Part shown: piece after piece, positions 32,401 through 37,442 of the stretch
Layout: each line of letters opens with the position of its first letter
Position numbering within the stretch: the first letter of the stretch is position 1
Assembly (NCBI GenBank): GCA_035699745.1
Contig: DASSPH010000025.1
Span: forward strand, 1 to 37,442
DNA length: 37,442 nucleotides
Direction: 5' to 3'
Source: Vicinamibacterales bacterium
GTDB taxonomy: Bacteria > Acidobacteriota > Vicinamibacteria > Vicinamibacterales > 2-12-FULL-66-21
Position numbers and translations under genes: made by a program
The notes under the pieces: model-generated
Told to the model about the DNA's origin: nothing
The model's input: the letters and a program-made list of their open reading frames with translations, nothing else
Database searches by the model: none

Positions 32401-32614
32401 CTTCCCGATCAAGACGAACAACCGTCTGGCGTCGCTGCTCGGCATGACGCTGCGCGGCGAGGGCAAGCCGACGGCGAACATCTATCCGATCTTCGAGGAC
32501 CTGAAGAAGGAGCTGAAGGCCGAGACCGATCGCCTCGAGCGTCTGCTGACGAAGGATCTCGCGGTGTTCAACACCGAAGCCAGGCGCGCGGGGGTCGATC
32601 CGATCGCGCGGTAG
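29408..32614 (+). CDS. Exported BNR/sortilin (VPS10)-like beta-propeller protein, 1068 residues
   Basis: Paralogue of the 22986-26447 gene. GTG 29408 begins a signal peptide (hydrophobic 6-25). The opening YQWRSIGPLRGGRS mirrors YWRPIGPATMSGRIS in the paralogue. Asp-box repeats include TTDGGENW, STDAGKTW, TTDGGKTW and STDGGENW. Two cysteines occur in HVCGAQQDGSTVC, matching ICGGMQ...WC of the other copy. A Gly/Arg/Ala insert is at about 30715-30780 and another at 31868-31965. The C-terminal 200 residues hold a beta-sandwich segment (PGTYQVRMSVDG) and a long helical end (RDKISEANNAVIQIRRIKDAI). Likely surface or periplasmic; activity unknown. Confidence 0.85.
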   Translation: MKSKYFVAPAAALAFAAALVLDVAASRPTQTAAADGPIDPMVLKAYQWRSIGPLRGGRSIAVSGVKGRPREAYFGAVGGGLWKTTDGGENWNPVTDGQIKSSSVGAVAVSQSNPDIVYIGMGESCIRGNIMPGDGMYKSTDAGKTWTHVGFGDGTVDAISKIRVHPSNPDIVWVAVFGKYGTNSEQRGVFKTTDGGKTWTKVLYRDTRTGAVDLSVDRRNPNTIYAALWEAYRVEYQMSSGGPGSGLFKSTDGGENWTEITRNPGLPSGVVGRIGIDVSGADPNRVYALVENERGGLYVSDNAGGTWMLVNENRNIRQRAFYYTHVIADPAAKDTVYMLNTSAFRSTDGGKTVANVGQGTHGDHHDLWIDPDDPRHLVIGNDGGGAVSIAAGQGWTAQDFATAQYYHVITTRHVPFHVCGAQQDGSTVCVPSNATVGGGRGAAGGAAGGGGRGGAAPELYSPGGAEPGYVAPDPLNVDIFYAGGNNGSLLTRLDRRTSNLREVNPYPRMFSGEPSSELFERWQWTYPIIFSHADPRVLYTASQHVWKTTNGGDTWDKISPDLTRHDPKTMGPSGGPITHDMNSPEVYATVFALGPGKKDVNILWAGSDDGLVHVTRDGGRNWTKVTPPDMPDLGRVSQIDASSFEPGGAYVAVKKPLLADFAPYVFRTRDFGKSWTKIVNGIPANDYVHVVREDPTRRGLLYAGTQHGFYISYDDGDRWHPLSLNLPDVPIVDLWVDANAIAIATHGRSFYVLDDLAALRQAGGSTAAASGEFVLYKPADAIRGVGAASIPYLLRKPAQKMTIEILDGKGQVVGTIQGAPPAAGGRGARGAAPETGEEAAGGGGRGRGGPPTASMAAGLNRASWTLNYPGAVTFPGMILWGATTNGPLALPGTYQVRMSVDGQTQTQPLVVRKHPLRNTPDADLAEQFNLGIQIRDKISEANNAVIQIRRIKDAINERLKKSPDAQLKTAGDELLIGLSAVEQDIYQVRNQSGQDPLNFPIKTNNRLASLLGMTLRGEGKPTANIYPIFEDLKKELKAETDRLERLLTKDLAVFNTEARRAGVDPIAR

Positions 32615-32623
32615 CCCGGCGAC

Positions 32624-32995
32624 TTACTCGTCCGCGCGCAGCGTGAAGGTCAACTCGATCTGCACCGCGACGTCGACGGCCTTCGCGTCCTTCGTGCCGG
32701 GTCGGAAGCGCCACTCCTTCGTGGCGTTCACTGCCTGCTCGTCCAGTTCGGGATCGAGCGACTTGATCACCGTCACGTCGCCGACGGTGCCGTCGGCCTT
32801 GACGATGGCCTCGACCTCGACGCTCCCCTGCACCTGCCGCTCCATGGCCCCGGCGGTGTACTTCGGCCTGACCTCTTTGATCACGACCGGAGCCTTGACC
32901 CCTTCGTCGGTCGACTTGTACGGCTTGCTCTGCTGTGCGTACCCGGCCGCGGAGGTCACGACGGCGAGGAGCGCGACGGTCAGGATCTGTCTCAC
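32624..32995 (-). CDS. Periplasmic TonB C-terminal-domain protein
   Basis: 123 residues from GTG 32995, with AAGGAGG just upstream. Signal peptide 1-20 (AGYAQ), then a TonB C-terminal domain: VIKEVRPKYTAGAMERQVQGSV, VEAIVKADGTVGDVTVIKSL, and ATKEWRFRPGTKD. It lacks the Pro-rich spacer and the inner-membrane anchor of true TonB, so it cannot transduce energy by itself. Such stand-alone domains are common in Acidobacteria and Bacteroidetes; the role is unclear. It ends 9 nt from the convergent BNR gene. Confidence 0.85.
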   Translation of the reverse strand: MRQILTVALLAVVTSAAGYAQQSKPYKSTDEGVKAPVVIKEVRPKYTAGAMERQVQGSVEVEAIVKADGTVGDVTVIKSLDPELDEQAVNATKEWRFRPGTKDAKAVDVAVQIELTFTLRADE

Positions 32996-33027
32996 GGGGC
33001 CTCCTTGTCCGTTGTATCTGACGTCAC

Positions 33028-33045
33028 CCGGCCGCGTTTGGCCGG
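33028..33045. repeat. Small hairpin between the DsbD-like and TonB-domain genes
   Basis: CCGGCC-N6-GGCCGG in the 116-nt gap (32996-33111). It could stop transcription of the DsbD-like operon before the TonB-domain gene; no U-tract follows on either strand. Confidence 0.4.
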
Positions 33046-33111
33046 ACGATGCTCAGTTTACCGCCATTGCGCCCCGCGGGCCGAGGGTCCAGCGTCCCGG
33101 CTCCTGAGCGG

Positions 33112-34281
33112 TCAGTCGATGGGACGGAGCGCGATATACGTGGGAAACCCGACGACGCCGAGCCGGTCCAGCACGTCGCTCACGGGCGATTCGTCCGGAC
33201 GTTCGCTCAGGTACTTGATCTTCACGAAGCCGTCGAGGGCGGCGTCGACTGCCGGGTCGGCGAGCGTCGTCCGATCCATGACGAGGCAGTCGCGGCACCA
33301 GGTGGCCCACATGTCGATGACAACGAGCCTGCGCTCGCGCCGTGCCCGGGCGAGGCCCTCCTCCAGGGATGTGGCCCACCCGCCGGTGAACGCTTCGGAA
33401 TGCCCTCCGTCGCGCAGCGTGACAATGGTGTAGGTCTGGTGGGCGTAGTAGGCGGCGGTCGCGAGTATGAACGCCGCGAACGCACGCTTCACATGGACCA
33501 TCCACCGGCCCGGTCGTGGAAGTGACGCGAGTCCGCCGCCGACCAGCGGCCATGGCGCTGCCATCCCGATCCCGAGCCCCAGCGGCAGGGCGATCGCCAT
33601 CACGGTCCCGCCGGCATACAGGCGGCTCGCGAAGAGGATCACCTCGATCACGACCGGAGCCACACAGGCGCCGGCGAGCAGGGCGGAGAGCCCGCCCATG
33701 GTCAGGGCGAGCGCATACCCGCGCCCACGTTCTCGCCCGGGGCGGCGATGCCAGAATCGCGAGAAGTCGATCGTCACGAGATCGAGCATCGCGAACGCCA
33801 GCACCACGAAGAGCGCCGCCAGCGCGGCGTTGAACCACGGCGACGCATTCAGCGTGCCGAATCGCCCGGCGGTCAGGATCACGACCGCACCCAGGACACC
33901 GTAGACGATCGCCATCGCCAATCCATACGCCCCGCCGAGGAGGAACCCTCTCGCGCGGGACCGCGCCTGCGTCCCGGCCCCGATGATCGCCAGGTTGATC
34001 GGGATCATCGGGAGCACGCACGGCGTGAGGTTCAGGGCGAAGCCGCCGAGCAGCGCCAGCCCGAGAATCGCCAGCGGACCGCGTCCGGAAAACGCCTCTC
34101 GTGCCGGCGCGCCGCGCTCGGCATCCTCGATGAAGCGCAGGAACGCGGGCGCGTCGCCATACCCCGTCCGGGCGACGACGACGAAGTGATCGAGTGCCGC
34201 GACCTCCGTCCGTGCGTCCTGGGCGCCGGCGAACGCCGCCGGCCCCAGGAGCAGGACGAGGATCGCCACGACCCGGGCCAT
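33112..34281 (-). CDS. DsbD/ScsB-like thiol:disulfide transporter with thioredoxin domain, short form
   Basis: 389 residues. ATG 34281 overlaps the peroxiredoxin stop by one base (TGATG), so the two are coupled. After a signal peptide and about 45 periplasmic residues, the CcdA/DsbD membrane domain follows with redox cysteines Cys88 (NLTPCVLPMIPI) and Cys206 (LAGACVAPVV). The C-terminal thioredoxin-like domain has Cys329-x-x-Cys332 (ATWCRDC). The usual N-terminal immunoglobulin-like domain with its own cysteine pair is missing. It would carry electrons from cytoplasmic thioredoxin across the membrane to periplasmic partners, plausibly including the exported peroxiredoxin upstream. Confidence 0.88.
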   Translation of the reverse strand: MARVVAILVLLLGPAAFAGAQDARTEVAALDHFVVVARTGYGDAPAFLRFIEDAERGAPAREAFSGRGPLAILGLALLGGFALNLTPCVLPMIPINLAIIGAGTQARSRARGFLLGGAYGLAMAIVYGVLGAVVILTAGRFGTLNASPWFNAALAALFVVLAFAMLDLVTIDFSRFWHRRPGRERGRGYALALTMGGLSALLAGACVAPVVIEVILFASRLYAGGTVMAIALPLGLGIGMAAPWPLVGGGLASLPRPGRWMVHVKRAFAAFILATAAYYAHQTYTIVTLRDGGHSEAFTGGWATSLEEGLARARRERRLVVIDMWATWCRDCLVMDRTTLADPAVDAALDGFVKIKYLSERPDESPVSDVLDRLGVVGFPTYIALRPID

Positions 34282-34865
34282 CAGCGTCCCCGATCTGCCA
34301 GTGCGTTCAGTGCCGCGACCACGTCGGACGCCTTGGCGCGGCCGTCGTGCGCGTTGCTGATCTGCGCGAACCGCACGATGGACGTTCGGTCGATCACGAA
34401 TGTCGAGGGGTACGACGTCTCGTTCGGAGCATCCCATCGCAGCCCATAGGCATTCGTGAACGTGTAATCCGGATCCGTCACGAACCGGAAGCTGGCGGGA
34501 AGCGGCTGCGACGCCACGAATTCCTTCGCACGCTGTACGACCTGGTCCGACGGACCGGGATAGACCCACACCACGTTGGCCCCGCGGGCCTCGAATTCCT
34601 TCGCGTGTGCCACGAAGTCCGCGAACTGCCGCGTGCAGAAGGGGCACTGATAGCCCGGCCACCCGCGCGCGAGCACCAGGACGACCGGACCGCGCGCGGT
34701 TTCGCCCGCCAGGCTGACCGTGGTGCCGTCGAGGGCGGTGAGCGCAAACGGGCGCGCCCGGTCGCCAATCTTCGGCGCGGCGCCGAACCCGGCCGACAGA
34801 GTCGCCGTCGCCAGGACTGCCGCTGCGGCGAGCGACGGAATGCGCCGCTTCAGGATTGCTGTCAT
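34281..34865 (-). CDS. Exported peroxiredoxin (AhpC/TSA family)
   Basis: 194 residues from ATG 34865, with GGAGG 8 nt upstream; an ATG further upstream has no such site. Signal peptide 1-29, then a thioredoxin fold beginning KIGDRARPFALTALDG, with Cys74-x-x-Cys77 in ARGWPGYQCPFCTRQF, resembling the RGxWCPxC site of bacterioferritin-comigratory-protein-like peroxiredoxins. The C-terminal half keeps VYPGPSDQV and TYPSTFVIDR. It probably reduces peroxides in the periplasm using electrons from the coupled DsbD-like protein. Divergent from an ECF sigma gene. Confidence 0.85.
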   Translation of the reverse strand: MTAILKRRIPSLAAAAVLATATLSAGFGAAPKIGDRARPFALTALDGTTVSLAGETARGPVVLVLARGWPGYQCPFCTRQFADFVAHAKEFEARGANVVWVYPGPSDQVVQRAKEFVASQPLPASFRFVTDPDYTFTNAYGLRWDAPNETSYPSTFVIDRTSIVRFAQISNAHDGRAKASDVVAALNALADRGR

Positions 34866-34907
34866 CAACGTAACCTCCGCAGCCTTCATTGCCCCGGCCG
34901 GCCGCAA

Positions 34908-34930
34908 TATTCCCTCTTCGGGCGGGAATA
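34908..34930. repeat. Inverted repeat TATTCCC-N9-GGGAATA in the peroxiredoxin/sigma divergent region
   Basis: The two 7-nt arms place a GGGAAT box on each strand. The plus-strand copy is the -35 of the sigma gene promoter; the minus-strand copy (34914-34909) faces the peroxiredoxin gene and may be a second ECF -35 box, though its -10 is not clear. Confidence 0.6.
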
Positions 34931-34956
34931 AACCGGCAGTCGCGAGACATATCTCC
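34924..34956 (+). promoter_or_regulatory. ECF-type promoter of the sigma factor gene (autoregulation)
   Basis: GGGAAT (34924-34929), 18 nt, CATATCTCC (34948-34956), followed 9 nt later by the sigma ATG. The same boxes with the same spacing occur at 36297-36329. The spacer sequences differ, so the match is not from duplication. Confidence 0.65.
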
Positions 34957-34964
34957 TTTGTTAC

Positions 34965-35507
34965 ATGGAGCACACCCGTGCGCCGGCCGGCGCCCCTGAC
35001 TGGAGGACGTTCGAGGCCGAAGCCTTGCCGCACGTCGACCGTCTGTTCAGGCTGGCCATGTGGTTCGAGCGCGATCGCCAGGACGCGGAGGATCTCGTGC
35101 AGGAAACGATGATCCAGGCGCTGCAGTCGTTCCATCGCTTCACGCCGGGCACGAACTGCCGGGCGTGGCTCGTGTCCATCCTTCAGCACGTCCGCAGCCA
35201 TCGCTGGCGGGCTCGCTCGCGGTCGCGGCTCGTCCCGGATCCCGGCGACCGGATCGCCGAATCCGTGCCGTTCGTGCCGCCGGTCTCCCAGGTGCTCACC
35301 GACGAAGACCTGCTCGCGGCCCTCCGGAGGCTGCCGACGCGATTCCAGGAAGTCGTCGTGCTCTCCGACGTCGAGGAGTTGACCTACAAGGAGATTTCCG
35401 CCGCCCTTGGCATCCCGCTCGGTACCGTGATGTCGCGGCTGCATCGCGGCCGAGGACTGCTCCGTGCGGAGCTGCAGAAACCGGAGATGTTGCATGCAGT
35501 GCGCTGA
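34965..35507 (+). CDS. ECF-type RNA polymerase sigma factor, second
   Basis: 180 residues. Region 2 is at about 15-85 (VDRLFRLAMWFERDRQDAED, LVQETMIQALQSFHRF, CRAWLVSILQHVRSH). Region 4 is at 115-172 (RRLPTRFQEVVVLSDVEELT, YKEISAALGIPLGTVMSRLHRG). ATG 34965 lacks a strong ribosome-binding site but is close to the predicted transcription start. The anti-sigma gene overlaps its 3' end by 14 nt. The sigma protein probably recognises GGGAAT-N18-CATNTCTCC boxes, which precede it and the propeller gene at 36378. Confidence 0.92.
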   Translation: MEHTRAPAGAPDWRTFEAEALPHVDRLFRLAMWFERDRQDAEDLVQETMIQALQSFHRFTPGTNCRAWLVSILQHVRSHRWRARSRSRLVPDPGDRIAESVPFVPPVSQVLTDEDLLAALRRLPTRFQEVVVLSDVEELTYKEISAALGIPLGTVMSRLHRGRGLLRAELQKPEMLHAVR

Positions 35508-36261
35508 AGCCCGAAGGCTCGCCGATTCGTTCGTCGCGGGTGAACTGCCGGCGGAAACGCGCCATCAGCTCCTCCGCCACCTCGACACCTGCGCGGGCTG
35601 CCGCGCCGACGTCCAGGACCGCCGCCGCACACGCGATCGCCTTCGCCAGGCATTTGTTCGCGCGCCGGAGCTGGCGCCGGCGCCGGAGCTCACGGCCCGC
35701 GTACGCGAGAGCCTGCGGCGCCAGTCATTGGCGGTGCGGCCGCAGGACCGCCGACGCTCCTTCAGGCGATGGATCGCCGCGGCCGCCGCCTGCGTGTTCG
35801 CGTGCGCCGGACTGTTGTGGGTGTACCAGGCAGCGCTCGGCGACACGCTCATGGCGGCGGCCGTCGGCGACCATCGCTATTGCGCGCAGCCCGGGAACGC
35901 GCCGCCGTTGCGCGAAGCCACCGCGCTCGAGGAGGCGGCTTACCGTCGACTCGAAGCCGTGCCCCGGACCATCTCGCCCGTGCCGGGCGAGGACATCGTG
36001 GTGCTCGAACGCCATGTGTGTCTCCATGGCGGACGGCGATTCGTGCACCTGGTGCTGCGGCGTCGCGGCGAGCGCCTGTCACTGGTCGTGAGCGCTGCCG
36101 CGGATCGGGCACCTGCTCAGTTTCGTACGGCGCGCGTCGACGGCATGAACGTCGTGGCGTTCCGCTCCGGCACGCTCACGCTCTTCGTCATCGGGGAGCT
36201 GTCCAGCACCGATCTCCGCGCCGTCGCGACGGTCGTCGAACGGCACCTTCGCCAGACGTAG
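35494..36261 (+). CDS. Anti-sigma factor with ZAS zinc finger and Cys/His-rich periplasmic domain
   Basis: 255 residues from ATG 35494, inside the sigma gene's 3' end. The N-terminal zinc-binding motif is His29-x3-Cys33-x2-Cys36 (HLDTCAGC), with Cys3 as a possible fourth ligand. A transmembrane helix is at about 94-113. The periplasmic part contains His127-x2-Cys130 (DHRYCAQ) and His174-x-Cys176-x-His178 (RHVCLHGG), then VHLVLRRRGERLSLVVS. Two periplasmic cysteines with flanking histidines suggest disulfide or metal sensing, such as copper or zinc; this is inference. It would hold the sigma factor at the membrane until the signal arrives. Confidence 0.88.
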   Translation: MQCAEARRLADSFVAGELPAETRHQLLRHLDTCAGCRADVQDRRRTRDRLRQAFVRAPELAPAPELTARVRESLRRQSLAVRPQDRRRSFRRWIAAAAACVFACAGLLWVYQAALGDTLMAAAVGDHRYCAQPGNAPPLREATALEEAAYRRLEAVPRTISPVPGEDIVVLERHVCLHGGRRFVHLVLRRRGERLSLVVSAAADRAPAQFRTARVDGMNVVAFRSGTLTLFVIGELSSTDLRAVATVVERHLRQT

Positions 36262-36296
36262 TCCCGCCGACCCGGTCCCGCCGCCACTCGCCCGCC

Positions 36297-36329
36297 GGGA
36301 ATGTTTCCCGCGCGGGCGGCCATCTCTCC
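36297..36329 (+). promoter_or_regulatory. ECF-type promoter of the exported propeller gene
   Basis: GGGAAT (36297-36302), 18 nt, CATCTCTCC (36321-36329); identical in layout to the sigma gene promoter. The ATG at 36378 is 48 nt downstream. The -35 box also forms a short hairpin (GGGAA-TGT-TTCCC). Confidence 0.65.
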
Positions 36330-36377
36330 TCCAGCGGGCAATCGTGCCCCGATTCAGTGGAGGCGACGGAAACATTT

Positions 36378-37406
36378 ATGAAACGTATTTCCTGTCTGAT
36401 GATGGTGGCCGTTCTCAGTTCGGCCGCCGCGGTGTTCGCCGCGGACCGCAACGGTGCTCTCGTAGTGACCGCCTCGAACGGGCCGCAGAACCAGCTGCTC
36501 GTCTATGACACGGGCGGCCAGTTGCTTCAGAGCGTCGCGACGCTGGGCCAGGGCGGCGCCGGCAACAATGCCGGAGGCATCGCGGCGGCCGGGGATCTGA
36601 TCGCCGTCGTGAACTTCGGATCGCAGAACGTATCGACGTTCGTTCGCGGCGACGACGGTTTCACACTGCGCGATCTGCTGCCCGTCGCGTCACCGCCGCT
36701 GAGCGTGGCCTTCAGCAAGGACCACCTCTACGTGCTCGGTACCGCAACGGTTGAATCGCACGCACTGACTGCCGGCGCGGTCGATCCGGTCGCCGATGGC
36801 ACGGCAGCGCTGATCGCGGCTGATGGATCGGCGGCCCAGGTCGGCGTCGTCGGCGATCGAGTCGTCATCACCGAGAAGAGCGGCGTGGTCGAGACCGTCG
36901 CGCTGCGGGGCGGCGCCATCACCGGCGCAGCGTCAGCGCTCGCGCTCCCGGCCGCCGCGCTGGCGACGCCGTTCGGCTTCACGACGCGCGGCGCCAATGC
37001 GTACGTGACGGTCGCCGGGTCGGACCTCGTCACCGTGCTCCGGAACGGAGAGCTCACCGCCGCGGTCGCCACCGGAATTCCCGGCGGCGCCGGCCAGCAG
37101 TCCCCGTGCTGGGCCGCTCTCGTCGGTCCGTACCTGTTCACGTCGAACACGCCGAGCCGCAGCGTCTCGCGCTTCGTGGCGGCGTCGAACAGCCTGTTCC
37201 TCGATCGCGAAGTGGCCGCCCGGACGGTGGGCACACCGAGCGACATCGCCGCCGAAGGCGGATTGCTCGCGCTCATCGAGGGCAATGGCGGGGGGACGGC
37301 GCACGTGACGCAGTTCCGCCTCACCGCCGACGGCGACCTCGTCCAGACGGCGACGACCGCCATCGGCTCGCCGGCGAACGGCATCGCGATCGTTGCGGGC
37401 AAGTAG
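36378..37406 (+). CDS. Exported beta-propeller protein (lactonase/YncE-like)
   Basis: 342 residues with a signal peptide (1-21, VFAAD), followed by repeated four-stranded blades of about 40-45 residues: NQLLVYDTGGQLLQ, GDLIAVVNFGSQNVSTFV, DHLYVLGTATVESHAL, NAYVTVAGSDLVTVLRNGE, GPYLFTSNTPSRSVSRFV and AHVTQFRLTADGDLV. This matches secreted 6-phosphogluconolactonase-like / YncE-like seven-bladed propellers. Active-site residues of a lactonase are not evident, and one cysteine (SPCWAAL) is present. It follows the sigma/anti-sigma genes and has its own ECF-type promoter, so it is the likely effector of the regulon. Confidence 0.82.
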   Translation: MKRISCLMMVAVLSSAAAVFAADRNGALVVTASNGPQNQLLVYDTGGQLLQSVATLGQGGAGNNAGGIAAAGDLIAVVNFGSQNVSTFVRGDDGFTLRDLLPVASPPLSVAFSKDHLYVLGTATVESHALTAGAVDPVADGTAALIAADGSAAQVGVVGDRVVITEKSGVVETVALRGGAITGAASALALPAAALATPFGFTTRGANAYVTVAGSDLVTVLRNGELTAAVATGIPGGAGQQSPCWAALVGPYLFTSNTPSRSVSRFVAASNSLFLDREVAARTVGTPSDIAAEGGLLALIEGNGGGTAHVTQFRLTADGDLVQTATTAIGSPANGIAIVAGK

Positions 37407-37418
37407 GCAAGAGAGCGG

Positions 37419-37442
37419 CGGCCGCGGGAATAGCCGCGGCCG
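37419..37442 (+). terminator. Probable terminator hairpin after the propeller gene
   Basis: CGGCCGCGG (37419-37427), a six-base loop, and CCGCGGCCG (37434-37442) form a perfect 9-bp stem 12 nt after the stop codon. Any U-tract would lie beyond the window edge, so factor independence cannot be judged. Confidence 0.55.

Overview
The window looks like a piece of a GC-rich (roughly two-thirds G+C) Acidobacteriota chromosome, most likely of the Vicinamibacteria type. The inference rests on family content: an Oar-like TonB-dependent receptor with an N-terminal carboxypeptidase-regulatory-like domain, two Gcd-like PQQ quinoproteins, two giant secreted BNR/sortilin-type propellers, and Gly/Ala/Arg/Gln-rich inserts in several secreted proteins. 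No rRNA, tRNA, CRISPR array, phage gene or transposase was seen.

Left region (1-18965) reads as a catabolic island. It holds an acylating aldehyde dehydrogenase cut by the window edge, a PQQ dehydrogenase plus a Tat-exported TIM-barrel protein, a Sel1-repeat protein, an exported methyltransferase, and a cytochrome c-type/helix-hairpin-helix protein. It continues with a TonB receptor, second PQQ dehydrogenase and zinc alcohol dehydrogenase on the minus strand, then a minus-strand operon of class III CoA-transferase, NAD(P) aldehyde dehydrogenase and ThDP enzyme, divergent from a GntR/HutC regulator. Three of its promoter regions (about 1015-1037, 13310-13332, 18064-18086) share a TGT-N12-ACA element in which the last seven bases are always CAATACA. 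This suggests that the GntR protein controls the whole block as one regulon; the substrate is unknown.

Middle region (19000-32614): a NIPSNAP protein, a BsuPI-like lipoprotein, an ECF sigma factor in a translationally coupled operon with a membrane protein and a polymer-forming/RDD fusion, small lipoproteins, the two BNR/sortilin-like paralogues, an outer-membrane barrel candidate, and a CPA2 antiporter with a small membrane partner.

Right region (32624-37442): a TonB C-terminal-domain protein, a peroxiredoxin/DsbD-like pair, a divergent ECF sigma/ZAS anti-sigma pair, and an exported beta-propeller protein. The sigma gene and the propeller gene share a promoter element, GGGAAT-N18-CATNTCTCC, which fits an autoregulated ECF regulon with a redox or metal theme.

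Structures not explained by genes include two intergenic heptamer-repeat loci (4335-4533, one with opposing arms, and 15334-15411), a 27-bp perfect palindromic REP-like element lying in frame inside the alcohol dehydrogenase (7160-7225), a roughly 190-bp inverted repeat (13347-13538), and -10-like boxes only 6-10 nt upstream of many start codons, suggesting leaderless mRNAs.
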